Assembly: GCA_024734495.1 (NCBI GenBank)
Contig: JALMQS010000817.1
Coordinates: forward strand, 1 to 64,000
Direction: 5' to 3'
DNA length: 64,000 nt
From: Forficula auricularia
Taxonomy: Eukaryota; Arthropoda; Insecta; Dermaptera; Forficulidae
Below the pieces are notes generated by a model. That model was given only the letters and a program-made list of their open reading frames with translations, had not been told where the DNA came from and did no database searches. Both the position numbers and the translations under genes were made by a program. Below are positions 11,550 to 24,964 of this stretch, one piece after another (the first letter of the stretch is position 1; each line of letters opens with the position of its first letter).

Positions 11550-14500
11550 CTGTTTGCAAATCAACATATGTACTAGTTAAATTTTTCTATACACGAGGTT
11601 TTATATGGTTTCAGTTTTTAATAAGGACTCCACACTCAATTATTCCGTTCAGGTAGCAATATTCTAGAAAAATACTCCAGGATTCATTAAAAAATTAATT
11701 CGAATAAATAATTAAAAATAAACAAACAAATACTTTTCATCTGATCTATAAAAAATCTAATGCAAACAGACCTATAAGGATCGTTCAAAGAGAATAAAAG
11801 AATTGAGCAGAAGGGTTCCAAAAAATAGAGCAAATAAAAAAATGACATACTTTAATAACTAAATTAAGGGAAAAAATAATAATTCAATTTTTTTAGTTAT
11901 TTAGTTCTTTCGGGCATATTCAGCTACTCGGTTATTTGCGATATAAAATAATTTTAAATAAATATCTATATATTACCTGTTTATTTTTACAAATAAGATT
12001 TGTAGTTAAAGCTGATGGACTGTGCTCTGCCCTAACTACTTCCGGAAGCAGCCATGCGAGAGGTGAAGCTATTCCAAGAGAGGCTTTCCACGGTCCTAAA
12101 TCATCCAAGTGGACGGTAAAACCAGACGCCAAGGCTAATACGAAGAGAAGGAGTCCAGCAAGAGAGATGGCTGCCATTCTTGATGGCAGGGCTACGCAAA
12201 GGGCGCTTAAGAGAGCCTGGATGGCTAGTAGCACAAGGAGGAGGTAGCCTGGGGAAAAAATTACAGTTTAAAAAATAAAATATATTTTTAACTTTTTAAT
12301 TGCTTATAAGATTAATTCTAAAGTGAATTTTTAAAAAATCACCTATGAGTTAAAGGAATGTTGATTTAAATTTTTGATCATTAATTTTTACTAATTAATT
12401 TTTGGAAACATTGGAATATTAAAATTAAAAAAAGTGTTTTTAAAAATATTTGTGTGTGGAACATTTTTTTGCAAACTGATCTGCCAACACGTCTCAACTT
12501 GTTCATGCGTGTCTCGACTCGTTTGAAATAGTCTCGAGTTATTATCATTTAAAATCTATTAAATATTTGTAATTGGAAATAAGCAAAATTTTAGAGCAAT
12601 TGAGTACTGATACTATCTAATGGTGGACTTCTTGACAAAATTGACTTTATTTATTTATTTATCTACTCTTATTAAACGAGCAAAAATTGTATATTTATTT
12701 ATTATATATTTATTTATTTATATATTTGTATCTTGGTTCTATTTTGAAAACGGCCCTACCGATTTTGATGAAACAAAATCTATTAACAAGTTTTGAAGAT
12801 GAAAAAACGATCTGGCTAGGTCTGGACCTCATCAAAATTCATCTTAATTGATTTTTTCTTAATTAAAATAATTATTGATAGATGAAAATCTCAATAAAAA
12901 AATGACTCGCCGGATGTCAGATTAGAACCTGAGACCTCTTGCATCAGAGGGAGACACTTTACAGTCACTGGACTATAGAACTATTTTAAAAATCTTTGCT
13001 TTTTACATTTACTAAAATGAATATTTTTGAATTAGACTTTATTATGAGTGTGGAAATAATTGAATATATTATATATAGCTATGTATTTAATAAATAGAAT
13101 CATTGAATAAATTGCGGCGAGGCAAATTTGAAATATGTATAATTGAATTAAGCTGAAAGAAAGACAACAATTAATTTTAAATCCAGAACATTAAATATAA
13201 TAATAATTATTCCTTGGCCTCCTCCCCTCCACTCTTCTAATTAAAATTAAATATTCAATTTTCTCCGGGCAATTAATAATATTAAATAATTAATAATTTT
13301 CCTATTTTTTTTATAATGTTTATCACTATGAACGAATGTGGTCAAATTGGTGTACGAGTAAACAAATATACACATCATATGTGGAGCACTAGAAAGATAG
13401 AAGTGCAAAAACTGGGTGGGGGTGGGGATGGATGTGGTGGGTGCAGGAGGTGGGGTGCAGTTGTGGGGGATCCGGGGGTGGGAGGCGCAGTTGGGGTGGG
13501 GTGGGGCGGAGTAAGGGTGCAGTGGTGGTGGAGAGGTGTGTGGTTTGGGGGGTCAGGGGTTACCGTGCATCGCTCGGTGCCTCCAGGTACTATTATTAAA
13601 AAACAAAAATATCCTTCGATGGTTTCTTTTAATTATTACGCGCGTTTACAGTTTATTTGATAATAAAGTAGGGAAAGCATTATATTACCCACTCTTTCCC
13701 ACGCTTATGATAAGATGGATAAAATTACAAATGAAGAAGTTCTTGGAAGAATCGGAGAAAGAAGAACCTTGTGGAAGAGTATGAAGAAGAGAAGAGGTCA
13801 GATGACGGGGCACACTCTGAGACATCGGGGACTGCTTAGGGATATCTTGGAGGGGGAGGTGGGAAAGAAAAGCGGAAGGGGAAGACCCAGATTAGAATAT
13901 TTCAACCAAATAATTGGGGATATGGGATGCCAGACATTTAGAGAGGTCAAACAGCTAGCGGGGGACAGAGTCGAGTGGAGACGGATTGTTGCATCAAACC
14001 AGTCTTAGGTCTGTATACTCAATGATGATGATAAGACGTGTGAGAAAATAAAAATCTTTATTAATGCTTATTATGTATCGATTTCTATTTAGGAAATCAA
14101 TTAAAATGAAATATTTCAAACCAAATAGATCTTACCAGAACCTTCAACAGATAGACGTTTACTTAAAAATACATTTTTTTTAAGGAGAGATGATTACCTA
14201 AATAAATATAAAATGTGAAGGTGTCATTGCTAACATCATGTAGACCGGACATGGAATATGCCGGTATCAAGAATGCAATCCAGATACAAGCATCTGTCGG
14301 AAGACTATAGAGAATCTACAAACAAAAAAATATTTTAAAAAATATAAATTTTATAAAATATTTACATTAGGGATGTTCACAATAGCGAAAAATCAGGATT
14401 CCAGGATACAAATACGAATAGCCTGGGTCGAACGACTAGAATTTGTATCCACAAAAATCTAATATATTTTTAAAAACTATTTAATACACATTTTATTTCA

Positions 14501-17500
14501 ATATTTCTATGATCATTAACGTCTACATTAATTTTATGAAATTTGATTTTTTTTTCAAACTTGTTTGAGTACAACCCGCCGAAAAAATTCGGGTATGATG
14601 AGTCTGTCCCAAAGTGAGGTAGTTTATTAATTCGAAGTGAATTCAATTCACATCTAATTTGTACTTTCGTCATGGTTTAATTGACAAAATAATATCGAAA
14701 TCGTTGAAAAATTATTCACCAGTTGAAAATTTTCACCTTTGAAAATTCTTCACAGTAAACACTAAACTTTGTTTCTTGTAATAATTACATAATATGTAAC
14801 AAGGACATTACACGAAAATCAAGAAGCACTACAAACCGATTTCATAATTTATGTACCATAATAATGTACATATTTTTGTTGATAAAGAGTGCTATGAAAA
14901 AATAGATATTTATAGTATTAAGTAATATGATTAAATATTAAAATAACTATAATATAATATTAATTTCAAATTTTTTTAAATAGCTTATAAAATTTCTTAG
15001 CTTACGTTGAAAGTGATAATAAGGGAAACATATTTCTTTTTTGGAAAGTCACGGGGATGTCTTTTACAGAATCTGAATTGTTATGAATAATCTTTATTAC
15101 ATTCAAGGGAATCCGTAGGAGGAGGGAATGGCCACCCTGCCTTTCAAGGTCTGATTTTTTTGAAATGTTTTAAGTGGAAAAATCGTTTTTATCCTAACTT
15201 TTTAGAGCTACAATCTATTTTTCTACATAATATATGCTATATATAGTGAGGTTTTACTGAACTGACCCCTGAGAAAATTCCTGTGGACGCCCATGTATGT
15301 TCTATTATAATAAATATTTGAATCTGAAGTGAGATAAATTCCCCATTTTTTCAATAAAATCCTTTAAAAGTAATTTTGTTAATATCCTTAAATTATTTAA
15401 TTGTTTTTTCTATTATATGAGTACAATCACAGGGCCGCCGCGTGGGTAAGAACCCCCTATGTGCAAAATAAATTTAGCTTTCTATGATACTAAATTTGTA
15501 AATTAAACAAATTCATTAATTTCAATTCAAAAAATGTTTATTTAGTTGCTAAATATTATTATCTTTGTCTTTATCTATTAATATTTAACATATCGGACAC
15601 CTTAGTTCAATATCTAAAAACTATAGAAATTATCGCGGCGACATGACGCCCCTTCAAAGAAGCGCCCGTGTGTGGTGCACAACATGCACACCCGCACATG
15701 GCGGTCCTGCACATGCAATTATACTATAATTGACATATTAGTAATTCGTAACATATATTTTATATTTAATGATTCTCATCCTAATTATCTCCGAAATATT
15801 TGCTAATTGATATATCTAAAGTGATGACTTTTTATACAGTCACAGAGTCATTTGCATTTTTCAAGGGACTGGAGTCAAGAGTGACACAAGGCATAGATAG
15901 CAGGAACGTCGCTTGATCACCTAGGCTACGCATACGTTTCGCCAAAAAGTGACGCAACCAACAAATCTGACAGTTTTAGATACAAATTTTACCAAGCTGA
16001 CGCAGGGGACTTTTAGAACGCAGACAACCCTAAAGTTGCTTTTTCAAATAAAACAAATGCAACTTTAGGGTTATCTGGCTCAGTGTTGCCCCCCCCCCTA
16101 AAAGTGTCTGGCTTAGCTCATTTTTAATTCTAAAATCAACTTAACTGTCGAGTAGTATCTGTTGGATTTTGAATCAAACACTTTTTTTGGCTAACATTTT
16201 TTTACAACTTTCTCCATGCGCAGTAGCAGCAGTACCCAGGTAGATCAAAAAAACAGCCGATTCTCTACTCATCTATGCTATTAATAATTTCTAGGTAAAA
16301 TATCTACTTGAATCAAACACTTCATGAAAAATGGGTAGTGGGCTCTCCGACTATAATAATTAAATATTAGATTGATGCTTTGGGAATTGCATTAAGTATT
16401 TTTTTATGAAAACCATATTAATTCTCAATAAAATGTATTCTTCAAATAAATGATTGCCATTAGCACCATCTAACATCACTTTGCTGTATTTAATCTGATC
16501 CGCTTTGAAAGTTTAAATTTTTGAAATTGTTCAATATATTTTACATGAAACTTGGCTAATCTGAATGTATAAATAAAAATTAGAGACTATTCTGAACATA
16601 CCTAATATGTACACGTATTGATAAAAGGCGAATAATTACCTTTAGGGTGTAAAAGAGCCCCCGAGAATAGAGACCATCTCGAGCATCCGAGAACACAAAG
16701 GCACGCTCCCTCTTGATGGATAAGACGGATACAAGAAGAATTGGAAGAGGCGCTAGGCACCCCATCGAGTAAATGAATCCCAAACGATCCCCTTCAAAGA
16801 AATAAAATTCCAATTCAATAGAAGTGATTAATATTTATTATCTAAAATGAATAAGAGCCACTCTAAATTGGTGGCTAGAAGGCTCAAATAGCAATGCTGG
16901 AACGGGATCAAATCCTGGTCCAACCAATATAAATAAAAAACAAATGTTAGTAGTAAATCAATTCACTTTAAATTTATTTTCTATAGAATTAATATATAAA
17001 ACTTAATGTCTGAGCCAGCGATTCGAATTCAAGTCCTTAAAACTGTTTAAAATTTAACCGGTTATTCTGGCTTCTACACATTTTTACAGTAAAGTCATAC
17101 AAAGTTACATATCGTCGCCTTAGGTCGCAAAGTAAATGATTTTTACCACTAACAAAGGGTAGATGGTAAATGAAGGAATTGGGATGGCCATTCAGATGAC
17201 AGGCACTTTCAGTCCATTTACCATCTACCATTTGTTAGTGCGGGAAAAGCACGTGCTTTGCGACAAATCAACCGGCCCTTTAGAGCGTAAACCTGCTAAC
17301 TCACAACAAGGAAATTTTACAGGGCAGAGAAAAAAATTGATTATTGTTGTTAAGGAAAAAACTATTTTTCAAATTTTTTTCTGCTAACTTCACGACTCGT
17401 AATTTTAAGTAGTAGTTTTACTTGGACGATGCTGCATCTCTATTTCTTTCAAACGGTATTAATATGTCATATATAATGAAAAATGGAGTTAGCAGTTTTA

Positions 17501-20500
17501 CACTCTAAGCCGATGAATATATGTATTAACTAAAGTATCAAAAAAATAATAATTTGTTCTGGCTAAATCGACAAGTTTCCGAGTCTATAAAGAATAAATA
17601 CTCCGCATATTTTTTTCTTATATGTTTCTCTATTTTTTCTATTAAAGAAGAGTAATTTTGTTTTGAGATAATTTACTTTTCCAAACGTTATCTTTTAATT
17701 GAACTTTTTTTAAGCAAATGACTTGCATGCGTTTCATTTACTTAACAAAATAAAAAATTTGAAATTTGAAAAAAAAACTAACTTTTTAAAAAGTAAAAAA
17801 TATTTACCAAATATTAACATTGGATCGGATGAAGGTAGGTCCCAAAACACGCATCCGACTACTAAAGACATGGCAACAGCGAGAAGAAGACGTCCCAACC
17901 AGGAAAGAAGACTCAGAGGTTGAGAGTACACCAGAGCTCTTCTAAAATAATTAAAAAAAAAATTGTTTCTTCAATTAAGGTACAGCTAATATTTTGTCTT
18001 AAAGAGATAAAAATATAGTTTGTGAAAAAGTCATTTAGTTAAAAAAATAAAAATTAACGAACACACAGACAGAAAAAAAATCATGGTTGAAAATTACTTT
18101 TCTTTACATTTCAAACATTTTTAAACAAAATGAGCAAAAAAAAGATGTGTGAATTCAACACCGAGTAATAAAATATTAAAATATTGTATCTGGATAAATA
18201 GACTAGTACCCTGCTCTTTTTTTCTATACCTAGTCTTAAGTGATAATTTTGAAGTCACAATAACTATTTAAGCTAACATATAAGCCGAAAGAAAACATTG
18301 ATCTCTATTGTGTTGAGCAATACTGGTCCACATGGAATTAGTAAAATGAACTTTCTTCCTTGTTATTATACTCACTGCTACTAATTTACTGATTTTTAAC
18401 CAATTTTGTACTTTCGGGCAATTTTTCACTGGCAAAATTTATGAAACATCTATAGTCATTAAGCAATAAAATTTAGTAACATTTTAAAGTCTTATTTTAG
18501 TCTAGTCAACGAACGCTCAAAAAGGGGTATAGAAAAAATTTTAGAGAAGAGAATTTGAGAGACATGGGCTAGTTAGGAGGTAAACATTTTAAAAGTCTCC
18601 AGTCCTAGCTCGGGGTGGAAGGGTGGTAGAATATCCTGTTTTTGGTTTGTTATATCTCAAAGACGTTGATCATAGGAAAGTTACTTTTAGCAAAAATAAA
18701 AGCTTATAATATCTACTACAAGATTGCTTATATTTAATTTTCTCTATTTTATGGTTTTTGAGATATCTGCCCGCGAAAATCGTTTATGTATGAAAAAAAT
18801 AAAATTTCCTATATTTTTCGTCAAACTTTTTGTCTCTATCACCTCTTTTTTACAGTAAAAGTCCTCAGAAAAGAAGTTGTAGAGCATTCAATTTCCTTTG
18901 GAATGATATATACATTTATGATTTTATTTTCAAATTGTTCGGAGTTATAGCAATTTAAAAATTTCAGGGTATGCCAAATCTAAGTTTGGAACCACGAAAG
19001 TGTGAGAATATAGAATCTCAAAATTGAGTATGTTGGCTACATCTCAATTATTCAATCCTTCATACAATATCAATAGTTAGTTTTATCAAATTATTTTTGA
19101 TTTAATAAAATATTAAGCATTTTATTCTGAATAAAATGACACCTTAATTTCGAAAATCGGTTTACAATTAATCGAGTTATGATGTTTTTTTATTGTCATT
19201 ATTATAGGTTAGTGATAGTTAATTGGATGAGATGAAATCGGCCATCATCGAATTTTGAATATTTAAATTTAAACATTATTCATTTCCAATGCTCCCATCT
19301 TACATCGATTTGTTCAACTCGCTTGTCAAATTAATTATGAAAATTCAAACAATCGATTGTTGGAATCCAGCACCATCTTTTTTTTCATTTACTTAAGAAT
19401 AACTAACCATAACTAAAACCACCATAACTCGGTTAATAATTAACCAACTTGCAAAAATAAGGTGTCATTTTGTTTATAAATAAATTATTAAAATTTTATT
19501 AAATATAAGATAATTTAAAAAAGTAACAATTATTGATAAATAAAGAATTAAAAATTGACAGGGCCGCCATTTTAAAAATTTAAGCCTGTATTCACTGTAA
19601 TTTTTCCTTTATTAGCGACAAGTGAAGATGTGCCTACTTAAAATTACTGAAAAAGATTTTGGGATATACATATCAGATGAAAGAAACAAGGAAAGTTCGA
19701 CATTTTTTATTAATTTTAATCCGCAAATTTGAAAATTAATTGCAAAGAACGCTTTTTTTGTTATACCCTGTTATTTGTCGCTTTTAAGCATTATAAGTAT
19801 TAAATAAAATAAGCCTTATATTCATTTTAAAAATGTACTAATTAAAATTGTTTCATTTAATTTTTATTAAACTTAAAAATTTATTAGCTAGTCTTAAAAA
19901 AGTACAAATTTAAAAATCAGGTGACATAATATTAATTTAAAATAAGATTGAAGTAGTTTTTGGAGACGGGCTGATAAGTGAATTGAGTGGATATTGATGA
20001 GGCATTCAGGGTTTTGAAGAAGGAGGGAATATGCCACCGAAACCTAGGTTTTTGAATAAAAAAGATAGTTTAAATTATCTCTCTTTTTTTGAATTTTGGA
20101 ATGCGTCATCAATATCCACTTAATTTAAAATATTGCTCAAAAATTTGACCAACGATTTAGTCAGGGAAATTTATATATAATCCAGACACCCTCATCACGA
20201 AACACTTTTGTTTTTTAACTTTTAAAAATTTAATTTAATTTAATGTGATAAATCAATTTGCCTTAATTTTTATATAAGATGAAAAATATTAGATGATAAA
20301 TCCGCTCAAAATCCACCATTTAATGGAAAACTTTTTTCAATCTCGTTCCGTTTATTTATTATAAATTTTGCATTTACTCATTTCAATTCAATTACTCTCA
20401 AAGCTATTTATATTATAGGAGTATTATATGGATCATTTCCTGTCAGGAAAATTCTGGATATCTATAAATCTAAGAGTTTTATCAAAAAGTGGTCCAAGTA

Positions 20501-23500
20501 AACGTTCAAGTCAATAAAATTTCCTAGAGAATGAGATAGAAATCAAGTTTTTAAGATCAGTGCTTTTCATTTTATCAAGGGAAAACTGAGATTTTTTGCA
20601 AAAAATTGCAGTTTTTCAAAACTTCAACCTAATTGCGGCACGGGTTACCATTATCCAATTAAGATGCAACTTTGTTTAAATTGTAGCAAATTTAATCTAG
20701 TTTAAAAATGTATAGAATGGTCTTTGTCGAAAACGTGCTCCATCATGGTCGAAATAGGGAAAAAATCGATAAAAGTGCGAGTTTTTGGGTTAAAGTCCGA
20801 AAATTTCGAGGTTTTTCGGCCACCAAAAGCTTGTCCCCCACACTTTCGAGGTCGCAAACTTAGATTTGGCATACCGACACCATACCAAACGATCCTAGAA
20901 AAAATATTTTCCCGCAATTAATGTAAGCTGAAACCCCCCGAAATACTGGGCTATTTTCTAACAAAATATATAAATCGACCTGAAATTTTTAAATTGCTAT
21001 AACTCCAGACGATTTGAAAATAAAATCATAATTATATACATCATTTTAAAGGAAATTGAATGCTCTACAACTTCTTCTCTGAGGACTTTTACTGTAAAAC
21101 GAAAGGCTGAGGTGACAGAGACAAAAGTTTGACTAAAAATATAGGAAATTCTCTTTTTTCATACATAAACGAAATTCGCGGGCAAATATCTCAAAAACCA
21201 AAAGGAATAGAGAAAAATTAAATAGAAAAAATATTGTAGCAAATATTATAAGCTTCTATTTTGCTAAGAGTAATTTATTCCTTCCGACCCACCGTTTTTG
21301 AGATATAAGCAAAAAACCAAAAAACGGGACATTTCTACCCCCATTCCACCCTTAAGTCCGGAAGCTAGGACTGGGGACTTTTAGTATTTTTACCTCCTAA
21401 CTAGCCCAAACATATTCCATAAGAAAAAAATTATCTCCTCTAAAATGTTTTCTATAACCTATTCGTTGACTGGAAAACAATTTTCTTCTCTGATGACTAA
21501 TTTAGTGAGTTTGTCTGCTTCACTATAAGTATGAGTAGTAAACAATTTATGTTTATTGAAATAGTTTTGTGCCTTCTCCATTGTCGATGGATGTTTTTAG
21601 AATGTACTTAATAAAAATCAAATGTTCCTCTTACAAAAGTAAAGCAAACGTTTGCACTGGCAGTGATGCTGGTTTAGACCTCGCAGGAAGAGACGCGGGT
21701 GGTCCAGGATCCGAGAGATTTGGCTGACCACGTATTCTGTAAGTTTCGCTCAGTTGTTCGATCCTCTGCGACGACTCAAGCATTGCCTCAGCTGAGAGAG
21801 CATCCAGGGTTACTAAGTCCATATAATAAATTAAAGAATAAATGAATAATTGCTTACATACAATATGATAATTTCTCTTACTTATAAATTATTTCCTATT
21901 AATAGGTCAAATATTTATATGAAAAAATTTAATTTAACTAAAGTAGCAGAGTTGATATATGAATATAGTATAACAAACGTTTGTTGAGTGACAAGCAACA
22001 ACAAAATGTACATATAATCGGTTATTTCAGTCCATAAGAAATAACAGAAATAATATTTCTAATTAAAGACTTATTATGAAGGCCATACATTCAAAACTAT
22101 AGTCTTTAACAAATAAATTATACATATACAAACATATAAAAGTAGCTGATTATTTACTTAGAGCAGAGGACAAACTCATTGAATCTAATTTAGGGAACGC
22201 GGTGTTGGTTTATAGTGAAACATTATTAAATTTATATTAGTTGGAGTTGGTGGTGTTTCTTCTTGTGAAACAAGAGAGAACAAGAAGAAACACCACCAAC
22301 TCCATCCTAATATAATTTCATTGATTTTGATTTCTCCTAATTGAATCAAACAAATATTTAAATTTTTTTCTATTAGAAAGTGATAATTTAATTATTAACT
22401 TTTTTCTCGCAAAATAATTAAATGGCTTCAACTATAAAGACATTTAATTGAAAAGTTTTTATTTCGCCGAGAGTAGCAGAGTTGTTGATTACACAAACTA
22501 TAGTCTCAAACAAATAAATAATATATACCGATATATAATTTTGATATATATATATGTGTATGTTTATTTGCATCAAGCAGAGGACAACTTCTTTGTTTGC
22601 TTCTCTTTGTGTATAAAGACATTGTGATTCACTCTATTCTCATATTTGTAATTATTTTTGATCAATTAATGTAATCTAAATTTAAATTTGTATACAAAAC
22701 TTACAATAATAATCCGAAGGATTCTTATATGCAGGACATGGATATTCGATAGCCGAAAAATAAGGCAGCATGTCAGCTTTCATCCCTGAAAACATGACTC
22801 GGCCAGTAGAAATTAATACTACACGAGACACCATCGCAAATATTTCAAATGTTGGAGGGTGCAATGTGAGGACGACTATTCGACCAACCTGGCCATCTGC
22901 AAGAAAAAAACACAAGTATTTTATTAAATTCTTCAGACTTGGTGAGGTAAGATTAAGATAAGTATTTTAAAGAATTATTTCGAAAATATTTTTTTCTTTT
23001 TATAAGGATGCAAGAAGTTCCTACTTAACAACACCTATAGCTCATGAAATATTCAGAAATTCGAAGGTTTAGAGCCAGATCTTAAAGAATTAAATATTAT
23101 AGATTTAGAAAAGATACAAGGTGTAAAGGAATTCCAGTCTTCATTGATTATAGATAAGATTTGACAAATTTTTCCTTCAATTTAGTTTTATTTGCCCGCG
23201 AAAGAGTGTAGTATGTTTAAAAATGATGAATTTCGCATAAATGAGATAATAAGGAAGATTATTGCCTTTAAACTAAATAAAAAACGTTCAGGTAATATCT
23301 AAAAAAAGAAAGGGCTATTATTCGATAAAAAAAGGAAAAATTACAGTCCTTTATATGAATATTTAAAAGTATAAATATATGTAAATTTTGCAACTTCTAA
23401 GAAATAAATTACAGAAGAGGTTTCACCATTTCAAGGCTAGATTTCATTGTTGACATCATAAGAAGAATAACAGAAGGAGACAGTAAACAAGTTAATAAGA

Positions 23501-24901
23501 ATTCTTTTAAATCATCTCTCTCGAATATCGAGTATAATAATATCAAATATCGAGTATAATAATAAAAATAAAAGAATGATCACCGATATATACAAAGTCA
23601 TGGATGAAAGAGGATGCGAGATCGGTGTATCAAATAAATAGGAAGCATATAGATATATAAACACGAAACAGTACAATTGATATATGATATGTGCATTCAA
23701 ACATACACATATAATACAATATAATGAAATCATCTTACCGATATCTCCGAGCGCCCAACGGCGCAAAAAGTCGATGAGGAAGAAAGTGTCGAAGATATCC
23801 ATTTCTTTGGTAGGTTGGTCGAGTGCAATGATAGATGTATCGTGTAGGAGTTTGGTGGCTACATCTAGTCGAATTCGTTCGCTGGCTGTGAGCTGCCATA
23901 CTTTGGTATTGCGCACTTGCGCCAGACCCAGTTCATCTAGCACCTGCGAGATCTGCAACCAAACATACACATAAATACATTAAGATTATAATTAATTCAA
24001 TTAATGATATAAAGAGAATGCGATGTTGGTCCTAGGCAAAATCCTCATCCTTATCATCGAGTATACAGTCCTAAGCATGGTTTGACGCAACCACCCTCCA
24101 TTCCACTCTATCCCAATGCAACTCTTTCACTACTCTAAAAGTCCCACATCCCATTCCTTGGACAATTTGGCATGGTGGTAAAGTTTGGGGTATAATTAAA
24201 GGGAAAAATCGAAAAAGCGAAACTTTCCCTTTTTCATGACCTAAAATGAATGAGTGAAAATAGGCTTAATTAATATGGGGGGGGGGGGATATGTACCAAA
24301 AACTAATAAGTGCTTCATTTTGCCAAAGTAATTGTAGGTTTTCAATTTCATTTCAATTGGTTGAACGATGTGGAAAAAACGTCGACGAAAAAAAAAATAT
24401 TACTCATCCACAAAGACTAAATGAAAATATCGCACTTTTTGGCTTCTGGACGAGACCCCGTGTAATTTTTGGCAAAATCGTCATATGCTAACATTCAACC
24501 TGATTAAATATTAAAATTTGTGATTTTCATTAAGACTATGGGTTCCGTAGTCTTTCCCTGAGGACCTTTTGAGGTCATGCTTGGCGCGAGACCGATTATA
24601 ATACTTTATCTGCTTCGCATTGGATAAAGTAATAAATTATATGTGAAATTTCGTTTTGATATTTACACTTGGTTTTTAAGTTTTATTGTAAAATGGTCTT
24701 ATATTTTTTTTATGTACAGTAATTTAAAGAGAATGGCCTCTGGTCACCTAATAAAAAAAATTACACTTGTTTTTGAGCTACATTGAATATAAAATTTCAT
24801 TGGAAATCTAATATAAATAATTCCTTATTAAATATACTTTTTTTCTGAAAGAATAAGAATATCCCCCTTGTATATTTATTCACATCACTCATTCATTATA
24901 A

Positions 24902-24964
<63 letters not shown>

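Noticed and set aside
11936..12247. 103-aa plus-strand ORF
   Set aside because: Shadow of ABCG exon 13.
13316..13660. 114-aa plus-strand ORF
   Set aside because: Gly/Val/Trp-rich translation of the G-rich minisatellite; no domain.
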